Shown one piece after another: positions 1 to 11,250 of a DNA stretch of 64,000 nt. The notes under the pieces are model-generated. The model had not been told where the DNA came from, did not search any database, and saw nothing but the letters and a program-made list of their open reading frames with translations. This DNA is from Ottelia alismoides (lineage: Eukaryota > Streptophyta > Magnoliopsida > Alismatales > Hydrocharitaceae). The position numbers and the translations under genes were made by a program. The first letter of the stretch is position 1. Each line of letters starts with the position of its first letter. The stretch covers positions 558,001-622,000 of the forward strand of contig JAZKJV010000391.1 of the NCBI GenBank assembly GCA_037367405.1. The letters are read 5' to 3'.

Positions 1-66
1 GATTTTGAATCAGATTAGTATCTTTTCCAGTTACTCAATTTTAATTATAATCCCTTAAAACCTTAA

Positions 67-234
67 GTGCAACAGTCTCAGATGTAACTCTAGATGGTAT
101 GGATATAGAGATGGATGATCTGGATGTAGAATCAATCCCTTCAAATCTTAGTGCAACAGTCTCAAATGTAACTCTAAATGATATAGATATAGATATGGAT
201 GATCTGGACGTAACATCGCCAAGTCTGTTGGCGA
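67..234. repeat. 84-bp direct tandem repeat, two copies
   Basis: Two adjacent imperfect copies (67-150 and 151-234) share GTGCAACAGTCTCA at the start and GATGATCTGGA near the end. The period of 84 is divisible by three, so one plus-strand frame stays open through both (about 70 codons from 99) and would encode a 28-residue repeat rich in Asp, Ile and Met. I do not recognise this as a protein family. It may be a minisatellite or part of a mobile element. Confidence 0.7.
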
Positions 235-670
235 AGAAAAACTCAAGCGGTGAAGAAGCCAACAAAAGGGCTCTTCCGTCTCGCCCCCTAATTGGAAGGA
301 CGGTCCAATAGAGGGATAGGTCTACTCCCAAACTACGCCACTGAGACGGGTGAGAGGGACTTCCCGGAAAAGTCGCTCTAGAAAACAGCCCGACCGGTAA
401 CGGGCAACCGAGCTCGCACGTAAAACTGAAAACCAAGGATCCCCCGCCTGGGTATCCTAAAACAGGGTCAGCGGAACTGGTCTAAAGTCGGGATCCCAAC
501 GAGGCGTAAAAACACTGTGAGCTCACGTAAAAACCGAAATGGGACTGGGATCCTAGACCCGCGCGCTTGGCGGCCGCTGCCCAAACTGGGCTTCCTTTCT
601 TCCACCCAGGTGAGGGTCACCGCCCCCTCGCACGATCCGGTGTAAAAGGCCACCATGACCGGCAATATAA
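235..670. other. GC-rich patch of unknown origin
   Basis: GC-richer than the AT-rich DNA that follows. It contains two related motifs, GAGCTCGCACGTAAAACTGA near 410 and GAGCTCACGTAAAAACCGA near 520, each followed by a GGATCC-containing stretch. Repeated motifs of this kind resemble subterminal repeats of DNA transposons, but no terminal inverted repeats or coding domain can be seen. The opposing small open frames look incidental. Confidence 0.3.
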
Positions 671-750
671 TTTATAAGTCATTACCGACTCACAATCAAT
701 TTCATTTGCTTGTCTACTTTCCTTCTCAATTCCCTTTTTGAGATTAGTAA

Positions 751-903
751 TACAGATCTAGCTCTCTTCATCTTAAATCTTGGAAATCATTTACCAACTT
801 CGTAAAAGAAGAGTATTAATATTTGATACAGATCTAGCTCTCATAATCTATAATCTTGGAAATCATTTCCAACTTCATAAAAGAAGAGTATTAATATTTG
901 ATA
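751..903. repeat. 76-bp direct tandem duplication
   Basis: Two copies of about 76 bp (751-826 and 827-903) share TACAGATCTAGCTCTC at the start and GAAGAGTATTAATATTTGAT at the end, with only scattered differences. The short frame starting at 780 merely reads across the duplication. Confidence 0.8.
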
Positions 904-2890
904 CAAGAGTAAAGATGTATGCTCCTTTCTTCTATTGGATATTCGATTCTCTTTTATATATGTATATAATATAAATTCGAATTTTCACTAAGATTTCTAA
1001 GCACAACTAGATTGTATTTTACTATCAACGATAGCTTGGAAATCCGAGTATTTCTAGCAGTAGATATATTAGCAGTTTACTGTTGTTTTTATGAATCCAT
1101 TTTAATCAACAGATCCTCATCGGTTAATTATCTTGCCTATAGACAAACCCAGTCTGAGTGTTTCATTTTTGTATTTATATCTACGTATATGTGTGTATAT
1201 CTCCAGACAATTAATGTGTAGGTACTATTCTACTACAACTAAGATTTAAGTTCTGATCCTATTTAAAGTAGAACCTTTATCTTAAGAGATTAACATAGAC
1301 AGGGGAACACTCACAACTAACCAATATTCCAGGTGGAGCCTAAGGCGGAATATTATAACCAAGGTTTAGGGAGAATTATCATTTTTCCGTTACGTCACCT
1401 AACTCTCGAAATTGAGAAATTTCTGGGAGGAGTTTCCTGTTCTGGGCATTGACAAAGTGCAAAAAAGCAAATATTTGGGAAGTGATATAAGATCTTGAGG
1501 TGAGATCTTGTGTGTATAAGGCATAGAAATAATTTGGAGGTATGAAAGTGAAGTTACCATCACGTGTAGATTAAAGATTTTTTTAAAAGAAGGGAGAACT
1601 TGATTGGCAAAGGTGCAACAAAATGATTATGTGTTCAACCCATGTGTGCAACTACAGATATATTTAACATTAATACTGTCATCCACTTGAATTGACATTA
1701 ATACTTAATTGCCTAAAATAATAGTGTTCATATGTTCCAACAGAAATGCAAATTTGCATATTTGTCACTTTAAATCTTGTTTGGAACGAACTAATGAAAT
1801 TATTATTCATGTCAAATTTTGATTCTAAACTTCCCTTAAATCAATATCCTTTAGTATTTGATTTTAATTCCAGTAATGAGGATCAATAGGTATAAGTTCA
1901 GCGATTTTTATGACAGTCGTATAATGCAAACCAATACAAGTGTAAAATTTTACTAAAATCATTGTTGACCTATGATTTCTTTTCTCAAATCTGTACAAGA
2001 AGTACCTAGAAAACATATATATATATATATATATGTATATACGAAGAGTTACAGTACATATTTGTGTATATAGCAGAGAAGCTATTTACCAAACTTTGTT
2101 GGTTTCACAATGAATAAATCAATAACATGTAGTTTAATTGAATCTGGATTTTACTGGAGAAGTATTATTGAAAATAACACTATCTATAACTGCATTCCAA
2201 CCTATTGTTTGGATATTGATAGGATATGGTAATAACAAAAATAGAAATGTAATATGATCTTCAAACAAAAAGAGAAGAAAAAGAAGATGAATTTAACTTG
2301 TGTTAGATGGCATGCATGGCAGCAAAAGAGGGAATTAGGGATTGTACCTAATTAGATTTCCAAATAGAAATCTCTTTGCATGCTACAATTGATGTTTTGG
2401 ATCAGCTCCTACATGGCAGAATCTGGAGCAGCAATAGGAGCTCTAAATAGCCCCTAATCTGGAGCAAGAACTTTAATAGATTTGCAGTCCCAACTGCAAT
2501 TTCATACAACAGACTCTATGATAATTGTAGACTCTATTTAGAATTGTGATCGATCTAAATAGTTTAAGAGATATTCTCATATATTCGTGTAATAACAGTT
2601 TCTGAAAATCCTCAACTCTGAACAGAGATCTGATCTCAAGAATAGAAAGCCGAGGAATTTTAAGATTTGTAATCTAGATCTCCCATGATATATTCTTTTA
2701 GAGATAATAAAAATTTAAGTAGTTGGTCCCAGATTTGATTTTTAAGGTACCGTAGTACTGTAATAAACTTTCATTTTTTTAAAAAATCAAAACCATTATT
2801 TCCAAACCCTAGAGTTTCTTGGGAATTTAGCCCCAGACCTGCTTAAAAAAAAACGGTAACCAACATTTAGATATCTTCATTTCATGAAAA
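904..2890. other. AT-rich stretch with no recognisable gene
   Basis: About 2 kb of AT-rich DNA without a convincing coding region, RNA gene or complete transposon. It contains a short (TA)n microsatellite near 2019-2040. Nothing else can be supported by reading. Confidence 0.5.
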
Positions 2891-2899
2891 TCAAGCCTT

Positions 2900-4058
2900 T
2901 AATTCCAACCCGTGAACTAGATCTGAGAATCAGATTTTACCTTGCCCCCAATTTGATTGAAATATACGTGAGGAGTAACCAGAGAAAATGAAAGAAAAAC
3001 TTGTGTAAGAACACGATGGCAGCAAGAGGGAAGGGAAGGGGGAGTGTACCTTAGTCTTCTAAAGGAGAAGAATTGACTTGCATGCAAGGAAAACTTCCAA
3101 GAGAATTTCCAGCAAAGAGGGCTGCATCAGATCTTGCATTTGTTTTAGAAACAAGAAGCTTGTAGGGCAGTAGATTTACCTGGAGGAAGAGCTGAAATTG
3201 GAAGGAGATTGGAAGAGAGCAATACCTCCAGCTGTATTTCTTTGGCTGAAGAAGACAATCAAGGGAGAGGGGTAGCAGCAGCTTGCAGCAGCTGCTTCCA
3301 GGAGCCCTGTAGCTGCTGTAGCAACAGCAGAAGACTGCTGGACAGCAAAGAAGAAAGGAGACGAAAGAAAAAAAAATCAAGGAAGAAAGAAGGGGTCTCG
3401 TTGGGGGAGAAGGAGAGGGAGATAGAGATGTTGATATGATATCAATTGGAAGGGTATTTATAAGGAGTTAAACTCAAGAGCTGCGTGACAAGTGGGGAAA
3501 GAAAGGAGATTAGGTGGCTGCCTGTGTACTGTTACAGCAGAAAGTTAAATACCAATAATATATATATATATTTTTTATCTCTATTTATTTGTCATACATA
3601 AAAATCGACCGTACGCACACCTCGGGCTTCCGTTTTTGATACGAAATATCTCAATTTGATCGTCTCGGAACGACGATCAATATGAGTACAATGTTGATAT
3701 ACTTTCGGTCGAGTTTCGAATACCCGAAATTTTCGGATACGGCTTTGGTCTAAGACTAAATTTTGTAATTTAAAATATCATGTGACCTCCGATTGACGAA
3801 CGGTCGATTCCGTTGGTCTCGTGTCATAGAATCGGATCTAATGACGGTCTCGGTTCGTTTCGCGGTTTCCGAATTTGCGTCGCGGCTTTTCATGGCGCGC
3901 GCTACGAAGGGACCGATTTTTGGTCGATTTCGTCCGAACGACTTTTGATTTACTACTAATTGGTCGTTTAAGGTTGTTTAGTATTGACCGTCAATGTTAT
4001 TGGGTTCATTAGACCCAAAATCGGACGAGTTCGGGTTTGGCGGATTTCGGATGTTACA
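2900..4058 (-). mobile_element. Ty3/gypsy-type LTR, fragment (minus strand)
   Basis: Read on the minus strand, the segment starts at 4058 with TGTAACATCCG, a start typical of plant gypsy LTRs. It continues through a CpG-rich U3-like region, then a TATA box (complement of GGTATTTATAAGG, 3453-3465), then a CT-rich leader with CAG/CTG runs (about 3050-3440). This order is that of an LTR (U3, promoter, R/U5). No primer binding site or gypsy coding region follows toward lower coordinates, so it is a truncated or solo LTR and its lower boundary is uncertain. The Leu/Ser/Cys-rich frame at 3051-3380 lies in the leader and is not supported as a gene. Confidence 0.5.
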
Positions 4059-4333
4059 TGAAGCAGTTGCCCACATGTTGTGGCGGACCAGAGTTCTCCA
4101 GGTGGAAACTTATTTTCAGTTGCAGTGACTCTGACAGGCGCAATATATAACACATGCTTTCCTACGAGGAGATTCTGTTTGACTCACCTGCACAACATGA
4201 GAAGCAACATCCTCGACAACAGCCGATAGTTGTGCATGTCGAGTTGATATTGTCTGTAGTGTCATATAGCGTGAGTTGAGATTTCTTTCTATTTGTCCAA
4301 GCTGAGCATTGCATGCTCTCGTTTGAGGGGGAG
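4059..4333 (+). mobile_element. Copia-like element, 3' internal end with polypurine tract
   Basis: The segment matches, in opposite orientation, the sequence just inside the LTR of the complete element at 7633-10262 (shared CCAAGCTGAGCATTGCATGC, ending in TGAGGGGGAG). It ends in a polypurine tract immediately before the LTR at 4334, the expected place for plus-strand priming. The rest of the element upstream is missing; the gypsy-type LTR abuts it at 4058. Confidence 0.65.
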
Positions 4334-4656
4334 TGTTGGAGTATATACGTCATATGTACTGATAGGTAAATGGATCTCTCTAGGAATTATTTACCACATC
4401 TAGAGTTTAGTCCCACATCTAGAGTTTAGTCCCACATCTACCGGTGGTGGGACTTGGAGGGTCCGAGGAGGCTTTATAAGAAGCTCCAGACCCCCTGTAT
4501 CCAGTGAGAAAAGAAATAGAAGCATCAATCCTTTGAGACATTTTCTCCCGGTTTCATCCTGCTCCTTCGGGAGTAGGGTTCCACGTTAAAATCCCATGTT
4601 CTTCATGTTCATATTTATTTTTCTCTGATTCCGCTTCAACGTTCTATTTTCTGACA
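4334..4656 (+). mobile_element. 3' LTR of copia-like family (323 bp)
   Basis: Starts TGTTGGAGTATA directly after a polypurine tract and ends TTCTGACA. It shares the body of the LTRs at 7633-7944 and 9957-10262 (minus) and 36102-36381 (plus), including TCCTTCGGGAGTAGGGTTCCA and a TATA-like GCTTTATAAGAAGC. The 5' partner LTR is absent. Position 4657 falls abruptly inside an RTE, so this element apparently inserted into RTE sequence and later lost its left part. Confidence 0.75.
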
Positions 4657-5352
4657 GAAATCGATCTTTACGTGTATGTCTACACATCCACCTTAGCATT
4701 TTCATTTCTGCTACTATCATTCTCTGCACATGCCTATGGTTCACTTGCCAACATTCTGATCTGTAGAGCATAGCATGTCTCACGGTTGCTTTGTAAAACT
4801 GTCCTTTTATTTTCAAAGGAAATTTCTGATTACATAGAACAATAGAGACTCCTCTCCAATTTAGCCAACCTACATTTATTATCAATTTCCCCGTCATGTG
4901 GCAAAATAGATCCCAAGTATCTAAAAGAATATTTCTTTTGAACGTTATCGTCACCAATCTTCACCCCGATTCCTTCTGTATTTCTTTCATTAAAAGTGCA
5001 CTCCATATTTTCAGTCTTATCCTTAGACAAAAACCTTTAGTCTCTAATGCATGTCTCCAGACCTTAAGCTTCACATTTACTCCATCTCTAATCTCATCAA
5101 TCAACACAATATCATCAGTGAATAACATACATCAAGGTATCTCATCCTGAATGTGACTAGTCAACTCGTCCATAATGAAAGTAAAAAGGAATGGACTTAA
5201 AGCTAAACCTTGATGCAGACCAATGGTGATGTCAAAATAGCATGTTTTCCCATATTGGATCCTTTTACAATATGAAGCCCTATCATACATATCATTTATG
5301 AGGTTAGTGTATATGACTTGTACTTGTCTCTTCTCCAAAACTCTCCAAAATA
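4657..5352 (-). mobile_element. RTE-clade non-LTR retrotransposon fragment (reverse transcriptase C-part, minus)
   Basis: On the minus strand this encodes broken pieces of an RTE reverse transcriptase: the palm region with IGLHQGLALSPFLFTFIMDEL (about 5170-5235), then downstream blocks with KTENMECTF (near 5000) and a tail with [19 protein letters not shown] (about 4690-4750). All are collinear with the RTE at 25988-27764. The catalytic region is interrupted by stops and frameshifts. The 3' end is cut by the LTR ending at 4656. At 5352 it is interrupted by an oppositely oriented RTE copy. It is a dead fragment. Confidence 0.8.
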
Positions 5353-6075
5353 TCTTGTGTGTGATCGCAAGAAGGTCGATGCAAGTTTCCAAAGTAAAAT
5401 AAAATCAATTCGGATTCATGCCAGGTCACTCAACTATTGAGGCCATCCACTTGCTGAGGAGAACAATGGAGATTTATAAAGCTAAAAGGAAGAACCTCCA
5501 CATGATTTTTATTGATTTGTAGAAAGCTTATTATTCTGCCCACAGGAGATATTGGAGAAGAGACAAGTACGTGTCCTATATATTAACCTCATAAAAGATA
5601 TGTATGTTAGAGCTTCATTTTGTGCAAGGATACAGTCTGGGAAGACTGATTATTTTGACATCAACATTGGTCTGCATCAACGTTCAACTTTGAGTCCATT
5701 CCCTTTTACTTTGATTATGGACTTGTTGACAAGTCACATTCGGGATGAAATACCTTGGTGTATGTTATTCGCTGATGATATTGTGTTGATTTATGAGACT
5801 AGAGATGGAGCAAATGAGAAGCTTGATGTCCGGAGACATGCGTTGAAGACTAAAGGATGTCGTATAAGTAGGGCTAAGACTGAATATATGGAGTGTACTT
5901 TTAGGATGTTGAGCCGACTAAGCAGGCCCAAGAAGTGTTGGAATCATGCTACATGAAGGGATCTTATTTTTTTAGATCTAAGTCCGAGAATGACCCAAGA
6001 TAGACCTGAATGGAGGCAAAGAATTCATGCAGCCGACCCTACTTAATGTGGGAAAATGCTTTGTTGTTGTTGTGG
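5353..6075 (+). mobile_element. RTE insertion nested in another RTE (plus strand)
   Basis: A 5'-truncated RTE copy. It starts in the middle of the reverse-transcriptase region (TGTGTGATCG, matching 26551) and encodes IGLHQRSTLSPFPFTLIM and the catalytic block LFADDIVLIYETRD (about 5770-5810). It then jumps by an internal deletion to the family's 3' end (ACTTAATGTGGGAAAATGC) and closes with a (TTG)n tail at about 6060-6075, typical of RTE. The minus-strand RTE flanking it lacks only about 50 bp at the insertion point, so this copy landed inside it. Stops show it is inactive. Confidence 0.8.
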
Positions 6076-6870
6076 AGGTTCTTCCTTTTAGCTCTACAAA
6101 TCTCCATTTTCTCCTCAAACAAGTGGATGACTTAAATAGTTGAGCGACCTGTCATGAATCCGAATTTATTTTCTTTTACTTTGAAAACTTGCCTCAACCT
6201 TCTTATAATCACACGTTCTCAAATTTTCATAGTCTGACTCATCAGCTTGATACCCCTGTAATTCAAACAATTTTGAATGTCTCCTTTGCTCTTATAAAGA
6301 GGCACCATGATGCTTCTCCTCCATTCTTTAAGCGTTTTCTTACTTCGCCAAATAACATTGAATAAATTTGTAAGCCAAGCCAAACCACGTTAACTTAGAA
6401 TTCTCCATACTTCAATAGGAATGTCATCAGGTCCTACACCTTTCTCAGGTTTCATAGCCTTCAACGACTCATCTACTTCCTTCCTTTGGAACACCCTATA
6501 GCTTGCACGATTCAAGTAACTTTCACTACTAGCTAGATCTCCCAAAGTGATCTCTTTATTTCCTTCATCAATGAAAAGTTTACGGCAATACCGCTTCCAC
6601 CTAGTCTCTATATCCTTCTGAGAAACAAGCATACACCCTTCCTCATCCTTAATGCATCTCACTTGAGAAGTGTCTTTGGTCTTTCCTTTTCTTGTTTTGG
6701 CCAAATTGAATATATCATTCTAGCCCTCCTTAGAGTCGAGATTTTTGTACAAAACTTCATAAGCTTTTGACTTAGCTTCGTTTATAGCTTTCTTTGCTTC
6801 CTTCTTTGTTTTTTTTGTAGTTTATGACAACTTATGATCTTTTCATAGCAAACATTGCTCCCATCTAGTC
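6076..6870 (-). mobile_element. RTE fragment, upstream part of reverse transcriptase (minus)
   Basis: This is the continuation of the minus-strand RTE at 4657-5352 beyond the nested insertion. The frame at 6704-6390 encodes RCIKDEEGCMLVSQKDIETR and GVGPDDIPIEVWR, the fingers region of plant RTE reverse transcriptases; the corresponding block in the copy at 25988-27764 reads GVGPDDIPIEVWRVLGD. Later pieces toward 6076 are frameshifted. Together the two minus fragments made one RTE of at least 1.5 kb. Confidence 0.8.
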
Positions 6871-7627
6871 TTTGTATGATTATCTAAAAATCCATTGATC
6901 TTATCTTGGTACGATTTTTAATGGATTAGAAGTTAAATGTGAAGATAAGTTAGATAACGTTTCGTTTCAATTAGATATTCTTCATCAAGAAGTTGATATT
7001 AATCTCATTTATATAGTTACTTACCATCAAACATACTTTCTTACATTAGTATTAGAAATTATTAACTGAAATGATAATTTATTGATCTTTAACTTTGCAT
7101 CCAACTTCTACCTAAAAACCACATCGAAGATTGACGACAATATTCCTTCAAGGAAACAATCTCATCTTTCTCTTTTTGAAATGTCCACGTTTTATATCGA
7201 GTCAAATTCAAAAAATATTAATGTGTAACATGAAGTTACATATGTAAATTTTGATAATATATGATACATACCTCTCAATAGCGATAAGATAAACAATACA
7301 TTTTTTTTAAATAGATTGTAAATCTGTATCAAATAATTTATAAATGTCACCAATTATTATGGCTAATGAGGAGATCATAATTTATTAAAGAAATTAAAGA
7401 GACATACCATAGTTTCATTAATTTGATATCCTATAGAATTAGCCTAATGTTCGAAAAAAATACGACCAATTTCCCCTCTCTTGCTGTCTAAACGATCTTA
7501 TTACTAGTTCATTATGATACTTATATATCTTTTCTAATTGTTAACATGGATTCATTACTTAACTCCAAAGCAATGAAGTTGCTATTTATATCCTTCAATA
7601 TATGAATCAATTAATGAACATCGTATT
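6871..7627. other. AT-rich stretch, no feature recognised
   Basis: AT-rich DNA without a coding frame or repeat that I can support. It ends at the GTAAT target site (7628-7632) of the LTR element that follows. Confidence 0.5.
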
Positions 7628-7632
7628 GTAAT

Positions 7633-7944
7633 TGTTAGAAAATAAGAATGCGGAAGCGTAACAGAGATAAAAGACTAAAAATGTTATGGACACCGAACTT
7701 ACATGGAACCCTACTCCCTAAGGAGCGGGATGAAACCACGGGAGAACGCCTCAAAAGGTTGATTCGTTCATCGAACTTTCTCACTGGATACAATGGGTGT
7801 GGGGGTCTATATATAGCCCCCACTGAGTCTCCACATCTCCAAACGGGTAGATGTGGGACTAAAGACTGGATGGAGTAAATGGATCCTAGAGGTATCCCTT
7901 TACCCATCTACAACTCAACAGGCGCACAACTAAATACTCCAATA
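7633..7944 (-). repeat. 3' LTR of the non-autonomous element
   Basis: 312 bp. On the plus strand it starts TGTTAGAAAATAAG and ends ACTCCAATA, so the terminal TG of the minus-strand LTR has mutated to TA. A TATA-like GGTCTATATATAGCCC lies at about 7805-7820. It is adjacent to the GTAAT target duplication on its left. Confidence 0.85.
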
Positions 7945-9956
7945 CTCCCCCTCAAGCTGGAGCATGCAATGCTCAGCTTGGACAAACAGAAAGAAATTCA
8001 ACTCACAATACATGACACTACATACAATATTAACTCAACGCACACAACTGTCGGCTACTGTCGAGGACGTTGCTTCTCATGCCGTGCAGGTGAGGAGGAC
8101 GAACGGGCTGGAGTATTGGTCAAATTGAGGATTCATAATCTGACCATCGAGTCTGAAACAACGCCTGGAGAAGTCTCCTCGTCGGAGAACTGGGTCTCTC
8201 CCATCTGGCTCAGAGAATGGTACTCTACTCTGGAGTCCCTATGATACCACATGAAAACCCTTGCCATCATGGTATAGGGAATGGTCCTCTACTCTGGAGT
8301 CCCTATGACTCACATGAAAACTCTGGCCGACAAAACAAGAATGATGGGAACCACTACAAAAGATGGCATACATGTGTTCATCTGAAAAGACCGCATACAT
8401 GTGCGTGTCTGAAATTGTAGACTCGGAATCAATACCGAGTCTGAATATCAACTGTAGAGTCTGATCATCTGACCGGTCTGGAGAATCTAACATCTGAATC
8501 TGGAACAAGACCTGTGACTAATACACAATACTCCCCCTTTCTTCCATACTAGTCGGAATGAAGACATCGACCAAGTTGGGAGAAGACAAGATAAATGGGG
8601 AAAAAACAAAACCAAATAAGCCATCGTATTTTTCTTCGGCTTTTATCAATCAGATTTTTTTAATCATTTTTTTAAATAAGTCGTTGACACTTTATGGCTT
8701 TTCTCTCTCTTTTTTGTACGCGCCTTTTTTTTAATGACATACAACCTCTTTGGGGTTGTTGAACTCATCCCACCCCTCAAATTTTTTTAATACACAACCT
8801 AAACATGAGCCCAATCTCATTATCTCCCTTTTTTCCTTCTTTTTTTAAAATACGAAAGTGGCCCACTTGGGCCTGAAATAAACTCTCCCCTCCCCTTTTT
8901 CTTTTGTTGCCCATATTGGGCCTGAAACTCGCTGCAGATTTTTTTCTAACGTCGAGCTGCTCAGTTTTCCCCTTTTTTCTCTTTTTTTTCGAAACACAGG
9001 GCCTAACATGGCCAATATACAGCTGCACCTCAATTCAATTTTTTTTCCAAAGAGGCCCATCAACCCCATTAGACATTAGGGTTCCCACAATGGGAACCCC
9101 TTTCAAATGATACCTTTCAATAGCAGCCGCCACATGATGGGAAGGTGGGCGCCACCGCCTGCCTGGAGTCTCGCCAACATCGCCTGATGAAACGGAAGTT
9201 CCTCTAGCAGGAGCATCTGCTTGGAAGTGGAGGGGCAAGCTATACCGATTGGAGCTTTTCGTCGGAAGGAGGAGGAAGCCGATCAAGCAAAGGAGGGAGG
9301 AGGTGTCGGCAATGGGGCATCGCCCGCGCGTGGAGGAGTGCCGCCTGGAGCGGCATGGCGAGGGAGATGCGACTCGCAGATAAAACTCGGAGTGCAGGGG
9401 CTACACCGATTGCTGGAAGGTGACATGCTGCCCCTGGCGAGAGATGGGCTTCCTAGAGGTGAAGCTGGAGGTTACATAGGTCAGGTGGTGAGCTACCGAA
9501 GGAGCATCGAGCGGTGAAAGGGTTCGCGTGCGGAGATGCGATGCGGCCATGAGGAATGCGATGAAGAAGAGGCGGAGCACACGGGACTGCGCCGCTTCTC
9601 CTCTTGGAATGGGGCATGCTCGCCTCCTGGACTCGTGATGTTGTAAGGAGTTCCCCGTGGAACCCTAGATCTGGAAGAATGGAGGCGCATCCTGGAGAGG
9701 CGCCTGTGTGCCCTAAAGGCTTCTTGGCACTTGGAGAGGCGCCTGTACGCCCTGCTGCGCATGACGAAAGGCGATGGCACTGCTAAGATATTTGTGTAGA
9801 ATTAGGGTTTCATAAAAAACCTAGAAGCTTGGACAACAAATCCGAACATGAATGATAATCTTCAATCACAATCGACTCTTGATAATCGAATCTCGAACAG
9901 AATAAAAATAAATACTTAAGAACAAATCCTCGAGAATTGAACCCTCTCTAATACCA

Positions 9957-10262
9957 TGTTAGAAAATAAGAACGCGGAAGCGTATCAGAGATAAAAGAAT
10001 ACAAATATTATGGACATTGGATTTACGTGGAACTCTACTCCCTAAGGAGCGGGATGAAATCATGGGAGAACGCCTCAAATTCGTTCATTGAACTTTCTCA
10101 CTGGATACAATGGATGTGGGGGTCTATATATAGCCCCCACTGAGTCTCCGCATCTCCAAACTGGTAGATGCGGAACTAAATACTGTATAGGGTAAATGGA
10201 TCCTAACGAGTATCCATTTACCCATCTACAACTCAATAGGCGCACAACCAAATACTCCAACA
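9957..10262 (-). repeat. 5' LTR of the non-autonomous element
   Basis: 306 bp with intact termini (plus strand TGTTAGAAAATAAG ... ATACTCCAACA). Contains the same GGTCTATATATAGCCC promoter-like block. It is preceded on the plus-strand left by the complement of the tRNA primer binding site and followed by GTAAT. Confidence 0.85.
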
Positions 10263-10267
10263 GTAAT

Positions 10268-10635
10268 CATCACATTCTAAGGATGGAAAATTATTTTAGG
10301 ATTAGCACCAATTGATGTTTAAGTAATCCTTTTTTTAGAGTTGGAAACAAATAACAATACATCTGTATCCCATTTGCTACCGTATCCAATTTATATAGAT
10401 TTTTACATATGCATTCGTATTAATTTTAAAATGGAAAAGAGTGTGTATCACTTTGATATCTGTTATCTATATCCATATTCATTTAGCCATTTAAATATAC
10501 TTTTTTGTAATTTTATGTACGGAATTTTATAACTTATTTTACCATATTTGATATAGTTGCTATGATATATATGCATCTAGTACATTAATTTAATGTGATA
10601 CCATCCTATACATCAATTCTTAGGCTAATCTACAT
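10268..10635. other. AT-rich stretch, no feature recognised
   Basis: No coding region or repeat that I can support. The small frame at 10341-10532 has no recognisable content. Confidence 0.4.
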
Positions 10636-10639
10636 GCAG

Positions 10640-11250
10640 TGTTTGCCCCCTCCCTCTGAAGATGGCTTCCCTCCAGGTCAATCCCCTCCTTTCCTGCCGG
10701 TAGAAGTGGTGAAAGTTCAGGCAGTCCGGAATCCAAGGATTCTACTGTGCCCTACTGCCATATAGAATGAATTCTTCTGGACACTCTTCCCGCCCTCAAT
10801 GCAAAGATAGCCCCTTTCTTGATTGGTGGTCCACGTTCCTTGGGAAGCTTCTCATGATGTCAACTTTGCTCCCTTCTGCAGATCGCCGTTCTTCATATTT
10901 CTATAGAAAGCCTTGGTAGAAGGATTCACATGCCCTACTATATAATAAATAATCAGGGGAAAGATTTGAGCTTTCAATGGTTCGACGACGGGCGGGGAAG
11001 AGGTGACCAACCCGTCCCGAGAAGGAAAGGGAAGGATCCTCTATGTCGTGAGGCCTACTCAACAAAGCAAGCCTGCCGTGATCCCCTTCCAAACCCCCAA
11101 ACCACTCGCTTCAACGGCACACTTTGCTTTGGTCCTCCACCGTCAGTGAGTAGACATCTTCCCCATTTTTGCTAGATTGAGAACGGAAGCCCCACTGGAT
11201 CAGGGCCTGACACCCACCACCAAACAAGCGTCGAAGCGGGCCCTAATATA
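10640..11250. other. Possible mitochondrial-type organellar DNA insertion
   Basis: The base composition changes abruptly to balanced GC and the text style (for example GGAAGCCCCACTGGATCAGGG and CGTCGAAGCGGGCCC near 11190-11245) resembles plant mitochondrial intergenic DNA. No organellar gene is identifiable, so the origin is inferred from texture only. A definite plastid relic 1.6 kb downstream makes an organellar origin plausible. Confidence 0.3.

Larger units (their letters stand above)
7633..10262 (-). mobile_element. Complete non-autonomous LTR retrotransposon (2.63 kb, minus)
   Basis: Two LTRs in direct orientation (7633-7944 and 9957-10262) are flanked by an exact 5-bp target duplication GTAAT (7628-7632 and 10263-10267). 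On the minus strand a primer binding site TGGTATTAGAG follows the 5' LTR (complement at 9946-9956), and a polypurine tract GAGGGGGAG precedes the 3' LTR (complement at 7945-7953). The roughly 2-kb interior has no gag, protease, integrase or reverse-transcriptase motif, only T-rich and GC-rich leader-like DNA. It must therefore have moved with proteins supplied by another element. The LTRs differ at roughly a tenth of positions by eye, so the insertion is old. Confidence 0.85.

Noticed and set aside
2019..2040. (TA)n at 2.0 kb as a second target of the TIR element
   Set aside because: No terminal inverted repeat or GTTACT array is adjacent; it is a plain microsatellite.
3051..3380. 109-codon minus-strand frame with a hydrophobic start resembling a signal peptide
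   Set aside because: It begins in the CT-rich leader downstream of an LTR-type TATA box; the Leu/Cys/Ser richness comes from CTG/CTT repeats and no mature-protein domain follows.
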